From Enterococcus ratti (GTDB taxonomy: Bacteria; Bacillota; Bacilli; Lactobacillales; Enterococcaceae): a stretch of DNA of 64,000 nucleotides. The notes beneath the pieces are model-generated. The model was not told the origin of the DNA. It saw only the letters and a list, made by a program, of their open reading frames with translations, and made no database searches. A program made the translations under genes and the position numbers. Below, in pieces: positions 57,811 through 64,000 of this stretch. Position 1 is the first letter of the stretch; every line of letters starts with the position of its first letter. The stretch covers positions 1 through 64,000 of the forward strand of contig NZ_JXLB01000008.1 of the NCBI RefSeq assembly GCF_001886195.1, given 5' to 3'.

Positions 57811-59716
57811 CTTATTAGAAGAAAGGACAGAAATAATTAAAAGAAATTTTTTTCAAAACATTAAAAATATACATGTTAAAGCCATGTCTACCGGTAAAAA
57901 ATTTTTTTCTGAAAGAAAAATAAAAGATCAGGCAAAGTTGAAGGTTTACAAAGACAAAAGGTATTTTTTTAAAAGAGGAGTCATTTGTGGGAGCTTTTTC
58001 CTGTTTTTGTTGACTGTAGGAGTCGTTATAATATTTTTTTCGATTATACCAAAAAATGATGAATTCGAGTTAACAAAAATTTGGACTTATTTCACTAATT
58101 TAGATGCTGAAAAAAATCTTACGTTACGCCAGCATCATAAACACATTAAAATAAATGGAAAAACAGTGATCAATCAGCAGTTTAATCTAGCAACTAATAT
58201 AGACGAGATATTAGCTTACTTAGACGTTCGTTATGAAGAATTTGAATTAGAAAATCCCAACATAAAAAAGAAACTTCATGAAATTCATGACAATATGTGG
58301 AGACTTTACGCAAATAAAAAAGGGCATTTAAGTACACAATCTTTTATCCAATCTGTTGACTGGACACGAGAATGGAAAGAACGATTAAGTGCTCTTTTAA
58401 CAATTGGTCCGTATCAACATTTATTTGAGTTAAAATCACCATTTTCAAAAGACAATCAAATAAAAGTCAATCAAAGATACGGTTATTTTCTTGAAAAGCA
58501 AGCAAAAAAGATGTTCAACGGCATACAAATACAAGTTGAAAAAGATAAAGAAATTCTTGCTTCTATGACGGGTGAAGCCACAGTTAGCGATAATTCTATT
58601 ATTATTCAGTCAAAAGATCGACAACTTGTCATAAAAAATATTCGTCCTACAATCGCTAACAGACAAAAAGTAGTGACAGGTGAATTGATTGGAACGGTAG
58701 CAAAAGAGAATCAGTTAGTAATTGAATATATAAAAAAAAATCAATCGTTAAATCCCGGTTTTTATTTTAAAGAAGTTGAATATCTGCAAACATTTTCGCT
58801 CGAACCAGAGAACTCAAGACCGGTGTTTGATGAATCAACTTTTCGAAAATTGATTTTATTTAATTGTCACGCTTTTAGCGATAAAGCCGATAAAATTCTG
58901 ATTGAAGCGCAAAAAAACGGTATCTCCCCTGTTATTTTTGCTGCCATAATGATCCATGAAAGTGCTTGGGGAACAAGTAAAGGGATAATAGAAAAAAATA
59001 ATCCAGCAGGGTTAATGGCAGAACAAGGGCTAATTACGTATAACACATTAGATGAAGGCATAGAAGCAACCGGACGAACACTGAAGAATTTAATTATCAA
59101 ACAACAACTGTTGACTATTGAAAAATTAGGAACATATTATTGTCCAGTTGATGCAGAAAATGATCCAATGGGGCTTAATCATTATTGGGTTTCTATTATA
59201 AAACAGTTGATAGTGCAATTAGGCGGCAGTCCGAATAACAGCTTATTATGGGAAAATCCTTCTGACTTACACGAAGAGATTTTAATAAAGGCACAGAGTA
59301 TTTATCAAAAAGGTGTTCAATATTCCCAAGGTCCTCAGCGTGGGAACTTTCCTTATCATGATTGTTCTTCTTTTGTTATCTGGGCAATGAATGAAGCAGG
59401 AATGAATGTGCCATATGGAAATACAGAAACACTATATCAACTGGAAGGAACATTTTTGCAGTCAATTTCTCGTACAGAAGTTCGTGCAGGCGATCTATTC
59501 ATTTGGGGAGAAAAAGGAAACTCTTCTGGAAATTATGGACATACGGGCTTTTTTTTAGATGATGAAGGAAAAACAATTATTCATTGTACGCCAGCTACCA
59601 AAAAAGGTTTTGGTCAAAATGGAGATATTGTTGTCACATCATTTGATGGATATTACGGTGATTCTCATCTTGCACCCGTCTATTTTTATCGGATTTTAGG
59701 GAGGAAGAAACCATAA
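57797..59716 (+). CDS. Bifunctional peptidoglycan hydrolase (glucosaminidase plus NlpC/P60) of the conjugation module
   Basis: A 639-residue protein with a cytoplasmic basic N-terminus, one TM (about 58-80, FFLFLLTVGVVIIFFSII), and an extracellular part. A linker region (about 90-340) is followed by a glucosaminidase-type lytic domain (about 352-475; HESAWGTSKG with the catalytic Glu) and an NlpC/P60 endopeptidase domain (about 500-639; YHDCSSFVIWAMNE with Cys, GHTGFF with His). Such two-headed hydrolases open the wall for Gram-positive T4SS (like PrgK, TcpG and Orf14 of Tn916). Overlaps VirB4 by 14 bases. Confidence 0.9.
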   Translation: MKKYNLLEERTEIIKRNFFQNIKNIHVKAMSTGKKFFSERKIKDQAKLKVYKDKRYFFKRGVICGSFFLFLLTVGVVIIFFSIIPKNDEFELTKIWTYFTNLDAEKNLTLRQHHKHIKINGKTVINQQFNLATNIDEILAYLDVRYEEFELENPNIKKKLHEIHDNMWRLYANKKGHLSTQSFIQSVDWTREWKERLSALLTIGPYQHLFELKSPFSKDNQIKVNQRYGYFLEKQAKKMFNGIQIQVEKDKEILASMTGEATVSDNSIIIQSKDRQLVIKNIRPTIANRQKVVTGELIGTVAKENQLVIEYIKKNQSLNPGFYFKEVEYLQTFSLEPENSRPVFDESTFRKLILFNCHAFSDKADKILIEAQKNGISPVIFAAIMIHESAWGTSKGIIEKNNPAGLMAEQGLITYNTLDEGIEATGRTLKNLIIKQQLLTIEKLGTYYCPVDAENDPMGLNHYWVSIIKQLIVQLGGSPNNSLLWENPSDLHEEILIKAQSIYQKGVQYSQGPQRGNFPYHDCSSFVIWAMNEAGMNVPYGNTETLYQLEGTFLQSISRTEVRAGDLFIWGEKGNSSGNYGHTGFFLDDEGKTIIHCTPATKKGFGQNGDIVVTSFDGYYGDSHLAPVYFYRILGRKKP

Positions 59717-60227
59717 AATACACTCGTAAATTTTTTATGGCAATCATCTTTTTTTTAATCATAAGCATGTCAGCTGCAAGTTTCGGTTATACAATTGGTC
59801 AAAAGAGCAGACAGCAAAACAAAAAGGTGATGAAATCCAAGGATAGTTTTACAAAACAACAAATCAATGAATTTTTAAAGGCTTTTTACACTTTTGAAAA
59901 TTATGGAGATAATTTCTCAAGCTATGAACTTTTTTTATCAAAAAAAATGAAACATACGGAAAAAAAAGCGTGTTACAAAAGAAGTTTATTCCCCAATTAT
60001 TTAAGTATTCTTTATTTGTTAAAAGTAAGAATTATATTTATTTCATTAATAAGCAACAAATTGAAGTTATTTGTAAGGTAACTTACAAGATTGATTATAT
60101 AAATCTAGAGGGGAAGACAGTTGCTAAAAATATCGAAAAAGAAGCGGAGATGAAGCTTTTATATGTGTTCGATGCGTCAACTAGCTGCTTCTTAATTGAA
60201 AGTTATGAACAATTAGAAAAGAGGTAA
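59713..60227 (+). pseudogene. Frameshifted small membrane/lipoprotein-like gene of the conjugation module
   Basis: Two open frames make one gene. Frame 1 (from about 59713) has a hydrophobic N-terminus (FFMAIIFFLIISMSAASFGY) and a Lys-rich outside part with LFLSKKMKHTEK. At a run of eight A (59960-59967) the meaningful frame shifts by one base; frame 2 continues LQKKFIPQLFKYSLF to the stop at 60227. The usual start codon position, overlapping the preceding stop, reads ATAA instead of ATGA (59713-59716), so the start codon is probably lost, leaving ATG 59737 without a good ribosome binding site. The protein would be about 170 residues with one TM. Transcriptional slippage on the A-run could restore the frame. 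Confidence 0.6.
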
Positions 60228-60828
60228 TTTAAAAGAATGATGTATGTTTAGAAACACTGATAAATAAAAAAGGATGTTTATCAATGGCAAGAGAAATTAT
60301 ACTAATTGATCACGTAAAAAGACTAGAAATAGAAGAAGATCGCTTACCCATTTTCGAAGCGCTTACCTGCTGTGGGAACAGCGATTAAAAAAAAATAGGA
60401 GAGAGTAAATAAAAGTTGAAGATGATTTCTTGTTGCTAAATTAAGTCGTTGTTTAGCAAAAAAATTTAGTTAATAGAAAGGTAAAACAGATATTTTTAAC
60501 CTCAAAAAAGTATTTTTTTTGATTTTGTCATTTCTCAATACCCTAACTAAAATGTATTATAAATAGCGGCAGTAACTTTAAACTGAAAGAAACTGGAACA
60601 ATCGTCAGAGAACAATCTGATGTTTGTTCCACTTTTTTATCTTAGGAGTCTTTTAGACGGTACAAAAAGGAAAAAAGCTCTAGAATAGAAAAAAGAAGGC
60701 TGACTTTGAGGCGTAAGGTCAGTCTTCTTTTTTAGAAGGGTTATTGTTTCATTTTCGTACGAAAAATTTTTGGGAGATATTGGTTTTTGAGTGTTAATCT
60801 AGTCTATTAAATTTCAATGTTTTTTATG
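60228..60828. other. Right edge of the island: short ORF and two terminators
   Basis: An open frame of 34 codons at 60284-60388 (MAREIILIDHVKRLEIEEDR) is preceded by AAGGATG at good spacing, but is too short to identify and may be truncated. A hairpin at about 60596-60637 (GGAACAATCGTCAGA / TCTGATGTTTGTTCC, two mismatches) with a T-run can end the island operon. A second (AAAAGAAGGCTGAC / GTCAGTCTTCTTTT, about 60691-60733) is a bidirectional terminator beside gatD. Confidence 0.45.
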
Positions 60829-61521
60829 CTAACTTTTTTGTTGGATAGATAACGTTAGTTCTGTACCATGACGTTGTTGAAATGCTAGGCGGATCAAGCG
60901 TTCTGCTAGATGTTCATTTCTTGCAAGAATGGGTCCATGGAAATAAGAGCCAAAAACATTTTTGTAGATAACACCTTCCGTCTGATCTTCACCGTTGTTT
61001 CCTTGTCCTTGAATTATTTTTCCAAGAGGGCGTTCACCTTTACCTAAAAATGTACGTCCATTATGGTTTTCAAAACCATAATAGGTTTCATTGAATTCTT
61101 CGTTATAAATGACGACTTCCCCAATAAAACGATTGTTTGCTTGACTTAAAGTATAATGATCTAAGGCACTGATTCCTTTAATTTTTTCGCCATTTGCTCC
61201 CACGTAGTAGTGTCCTAAAAGCTGATATCCTCCACAGATTGCTAACATCACACCATTGTTTTCGATGTAGTTTGTGAGTGCTTCTTTTTTTTCTTGAATG
61301 TCTTTTGAAATAATCATTTGCTCGAAATCTTGCCCTCCGCCAAAGAAGACTAAATCATATTTGTTTTCTTCAAAAGGTTCGTAGAGACTAATAATTTTTG
61401 TATGACAAGTAATTCCTAATTTTTTAGCAGCATATTGAAGCATCAATAAATTACCGTTATCTCCGTAAGTGTTCATCAAGTTACCGTAGAGGTGTGCAAT
61501 ATTCAATTCATAGTTAGGCAT
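60829..61521 (-). CDS. gatD: Lipid II isoglutaminyl synthase, glutaminase subunit GatD
   Basis: A 230-residue class I glutamine amidotransferase (cobyric-acid-synthase-like). The nucleophile Cys is in [10 protein letters not shown] near residue 94, and the His is in [12 protein letters not shown] near 190; [18 protein letters not shown] starts the domain. GatD supplies ammonia for MurT, which amidates D-Glu of the peptidoglycan stem to D-isoglutamine. It overlaps murT by eight bases on the minus strand. This gene shares its name with the unrelated galactitol dehydrogenase gatD remnant in this window. Confidence 0.95.
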   Translation of the reverse strand: MPNYELNIAHLYGNLMNTYGDNGNLLMLQYAAKKLGITCHTKIISLYEPFEENKYDLVFFGGGQDFEQMIISKDIQEKKEALTNYIENNGVMLAICGGYQLLGHYYVGANGEKIKGISALDHYTLSQANNRFIGEVVIYNEEFNETYYGFENHNGRTFLGKGERPLGKIIQGQGNNGEDQTEGVIYKNVFGSYFHGPILARNEHLAERLIRLAFQQRHGTELTLSIQQKS

Positions 61522-62866
61522 GATTCATCCCTCCTTTGATAAATCCTTGGTTGGCCAATTCTTTTCGCAATTGAAGAACAGCCGTATAGGTTGCTAGAAT
61601 ATAGACATGTTCAGTTGGTAATTGTTTTATATTTTTGATTGCCTCATTTATTTCTTTAGTTTCAATTAATTTGTCCTCAGAAATACCTGCTACTTTTAGT
61701 CTTAAAGTCATATCTGTGTGGCGATCACCGCCAGATATGACAGCAGGGATGTTCATATCTGCAAAGTGTTCAAAATTGCCATCCCAAATCCAACTGACAT
61801 CGATACCATCCGCATAATTTGCATTTAATAAAGCAACTAGAGAAAATGGATAAGGAGCTAAACCGATCATATCAATTACTTGATTGATGCCGACAGGATT
61901 TTTAACAAGTATTAACGTACATTTTTTTCCATTAATATTAATGATTTCTTGTCGTCCAAAGACTTTTTCATCATAGCCTAAGCCTTGTTTAATTTTTTCA
62001 GGTGCGACGTTAAAATATTCGGCTACAGCGGTGGCTGCTAGTGCATTATACACATTATACATACCCCCAACTTCAATACCATATTCATAACCATCAATAA
62101 TAAAATTAGCTGAGACGTTATCTATGTGCACCATATTTGTTAAGCAATAGTCGAGTTTAGGACGTTTGAAGTCACAATTTGGACAATAGTATTTTCCTAA
62201 GTTTGCATAAGTAATCATCTTGTAATGTAAAATATGATGACAGTTTGGACATAAGACACCATCAGTATTGTAGTGTGCTAGTTGTTCTTGATCTTTTTTA
62301 TGGTTAAAACCATAATATTTACGAGGATTGACTGTTTTAACAGAATTGAAGATGGGAGAATCACCATTACTTATAATGGTAGCATTTGGTGATTTGGCGG
62401 CACCGTCTACAATCATTTTGTACGTAGTGTAAATTTCGCCATAGCGATCCATTTGATCACGAAAAATATTTGTAAATAAAAATAGCTCAGGCTTCATATA
62501 TTCAGTTACTTTGCTTAAACTTGCTTCATCAATTTCTAAAACAGCAAACTTTTTTTGTCCTTTTTTGGGTTTTGCTTGTAAAAACGTAGAGACAATGCCT
62601 TGAACCATGTTTGCCCCCGTTGGGTTTGTTAAAACTTCGTCGAATTGTTGGCGCAATATATTAACTGTTAAAGCAGTCGTAAGTGTTTTTCCGTTTGTTC
62701 CTGTAACGACGACTACTTGATAATCTTTAGCTAAGCTGTCTAAAATGTGTGGATCAATTTTAAGCGCAAGTTTACCGGGTAAACTTGATCCTCCTTTAAA
62801 GAAGGTTTTTAATGCCCATTGTGATGTTTTTCCAATAGTAATCGCAAATTGACTGCGTATCCCCAT
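61514..62866 (-). CDS. murT: Lipid II isoglutaminyl synthase, ligase subunit MurT
   Basis: A 450-residue Mur-ligase-family enzyme. The P-loop is [14 protein letters not shown] near residue 47, and [22 protein letters not shown] near 305 belongs to the ligase core. A four-Cys zinc ribbon (CPNCHH ... CPNCDFKRP, residues about 205-230) is typical of MurT. With GatD it amidates the second residue of lipid II. I chose ATG 62866 over a longer frame because GGAGGTTACATA precedes it. murT leads the two-gene operon. Confidence 0.95.
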   Translation of the reverse strand: MGIRSQFAITIGKTSQWALKTFFKGGSSLPGKLALKIDPHILDSLAKDYQVVVVTGTNGKTLTTALTVNILRQQFDEVLTNPTGANMVQGIVSTFLQAKPKKGQKKFAVLEIDEASLSKVTEYMKPELFLFTNIFRDQMDRYGEIYTTYKMIVDGAAKSPNATIISNGDSPIFNSVKTVNPRKYYGFNHKKDQEQLAHYNTDGVLCPNCHHILHYKMITYANLGKYYCPNCDFKRPKLDYCLTNMVHIDNVSANFIIDGYEYGIEVGGMYNVYNALAATAVAEYFNVAPEKIKQGLGYDEKVFGRQEIININGKKCTLILVKNPVGINQVIDMIGLAPYPFSLVALLNANYADGIDVSWIWDGNFEHFADMNIPAVISGGDRHTDMTLRLKVAGISEDKLIETKEINEAIKNIKQLPTEHVYILATYTAVLQLRKELANQGFIKGGMNHA

Positions 62867-63168
62867 TATGTAACCTCCATAAAATGTTTTAACGATGAGT
62901 AAATTCAATTAATCATACCATATGTTCAAAAAAAGGTTAAATTGCTTTTCCTTTTTTTAAGAATTGGTTATGATAACTTGAATCATACGAATAAAAAATA
63001 AAGTGAAGCATCGCATTCACTACGAAAATGGATAAAAATAAATAGTGTTTTTTTATAGAATCAAAAACAGAACAAGCAAGAAAATATTTGGAATCTTAAA
63101 ATAGATAATAATTTCCCTTGCTCGTTCTCCCTGTTTATTCTTTTATCAAGTTTTATGTGGCTGGAAAA
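62867..63168. other. Intergenic region with terminator of the downstream gene
   Basis: No gene. The hairpin at about 63069-63128 (AGAACAAGCAAG / CTTGCTCGTTCT) is followed by a T-run on the minus strand and terminates the potassium transporter gene. A second small hairpin AGTGAAGC..TTCACT lies at about 63001-63020. The promoter of murT is expected here; no sharp consensus is seen. Confidence 0.5.
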
Positions 63169-64000
63169 TTAGCCGATAATAATTTTTTCTGTAGGGTATT
63201 CATAACCTAAGTCGCGTGTTTCTTTAGGAATAAAAAGCATTAGAGTGTAAAGCATGCCTATGCGCCCAATGAACATGAGAGCGGCGATGGTGATTTTTCC
63301 GATTATGGATAAGTCTCCGGTAATGCCTAACGATAGACCAGTTGTTCCAAATGCTGAAGTGACTTCAACGATGATTGCAATCAAAGGCTGTTTTTCTGTG
63401 GCGGATAAGAAGACGATACAAAAAAAGCACATTCCTAGTGACAACATAAAGACGACGACTGATTTGCGTACATCGTCGTTATCGATTCTACGACCAAAAA
63501 CATTGATATTATCTTCACTTTTAAGAAATGAGTATAAATAAAGACCGATAATAGCTACGGTAGTGGTACGAATACCACCACCTACAGAGCTAGGACTACA
63601 TCCAATAAACATTAACAACGAAAAGACGATCAATGTAGTAATTTGAAAATCTCCCAAATCGTGGATCTGAAGACCTGCATTTCTTGTCGTTATAGAGTAA
63701 AACATTGAATTAATCCATTTGATGCTTAAACTAGAGCCTTGAAAAAGATGGTCTTTTTCAAGTAAAAAAATCAAAAAGGTTCCACCTACAAATAAAATAA
63801 TAAATGCTAATACAGCTAATTTTGTAAACAGCGAAAAGCGAAACGGCAATTTTACTTTTGAACGTTTATACAAAAGCCATTCACGAAATTCCATTAATAC
63901 AGGAAAACCAATGCCACCAATAAAAATTAAGAACATGATTGTAAGCAAAAAGAAGTAATCGTGCGCAAAAGGCTTGATTGAATGACCTGTGACGTCAAAT
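63169..64000 (-). CDS. KtrB/TrkH family potassium uptake membrane subunit, truncated by the window edge
   Basis: The C-terminal 277 residues of a KtrB/TrkH-type K+ transporter subunit; the frame stays open to the right edge (FDVTGHSIKPFAHDYFFLL precedes the first in-window Met at 63948). Visible are TM helices (IGGIGFPVLME), the selectivity-filter region around NSMFYSITTRNAGLQ, and GCSPSSVGGGIRTTTVAI, the third or fourth pore loop with its conserved Gly. It takes up K+, usually with a cytoplasmic KtrA subunit not seen here. Ending is IGRIGMLYTLMLFIP, typical of KtrB. Confidence 0.85.
   Translation of the reverse strand, partial: FDVTGHSIKPFAHDYFFLLTIMFLIFIGGIGFPVLMEFREWLLYKRSKVKLPFRFSLFTKLAVLAFIILFVGGTFLIFLLEKDHLFQGSSLSIKWINSMFYSITTRNAGLQIHDLGDFQITTLIVFSLLMFIGCSPSSVGGGIRTTTVAIIGLYLYSFLKSEDNINVFGRRIDNDDVRKSVVVFMLSLGMCFFCIVFLSATEKQPLIAIIVEVTSAFGTTGLSLGITGDLSIIGKITIAALMFIGRIGMLYTLMLFIPKETRDLGYEYPTEKIIIG

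Overview
The window is low-GC Gram-positive chromosome that looks like Enterococcaceae (Enterococcus or a close relative such as Melissococcus). The reasons are the WalR-WalK-YycH-YycI-YycJ operon, CIRCE-controlled groESL beside a CPBP protease, the pncB-nadE pair, an LTA-synthase-type sulfatase, MurT-GatD, strong AGGAGG ribosome binding sites and AT-rich codon use. The genus is an inference; no rRNA is present. Several genes are broken (a toxin fragment, an IS200/IS605 remnant, a deleted galactitol operon, a nonsense-split TipA-like regulator, a frameshifted conjugation gene), which suggests ongoing gene loss.

Layout. 1-2.1 kb is a decayed accessory stretch: remnants of a secreted protein and of an RNase-A-like toxin domain on the minus strand, a tRNA-Lys(CUU) gene, and remains of tnpA and tnpB. 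2.4-5.1 kb is a galactitol/tagatose operon (DeoR regulator, EIIA, truncated EIIB, truncated galactitol-1-phosphate dehydrogenase, tagatose-bisphosphate aldolase) that has lost EIIC through an internal deletion. 6-16.3 kb is core genome: DUF1836-DegV, the Wal operon, CPBP protease and groESL. 16.4-28.1 kb holds small hypothetical genes, the split MerR/TipA gene, DUF1827, NAD salvage (pncB-nadE), an LtaS-family enzyme, a 7-bladed lactonase, an orphan glucitol EIIA, an AI-2E-family permease and a YitT protein.

28.1-36.7 kb is a glycan-use cluster: LacI regulator, ABC sugar importer (binding protein and two permeases, no ATPase), intracellular GH35 beta-galactosidase, GH88 unsaturated uronyl hydrolase and a PhnP-like metallo-hydrolase. 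37.3-48.2 kb contains azoreductase, a TetR regulator with a heterodimeric ABC exporter, a two-domain VOC protein, a serine hydrolase, mannose-6-phosphate isomerase and the ribose genes rbsK-rbsD-rbsU.

48.3-60.2 kb is an accessory island carrying a Gram-positive type IV secretion (conjugation-like) module: a 1016-residue thioester/isopeptide LPXTG adhesin, an Ig-like membrane protein, a Maff2-like small membrane protein, a TrbL/VirB6-like protein, PrgI, a VirB4 ATPase, a glucosaminidase-NlpC/P60 hydrolase and a frameshifted small membrane protein. No relaxase, coupling protein or integrase is visible, so it is either a decayed integrative element or a stand-alone apparatus. Core genes resume with gatD-murT (minus strand) and a KtrB/TrkH potassium channel subunit running off the right edge.
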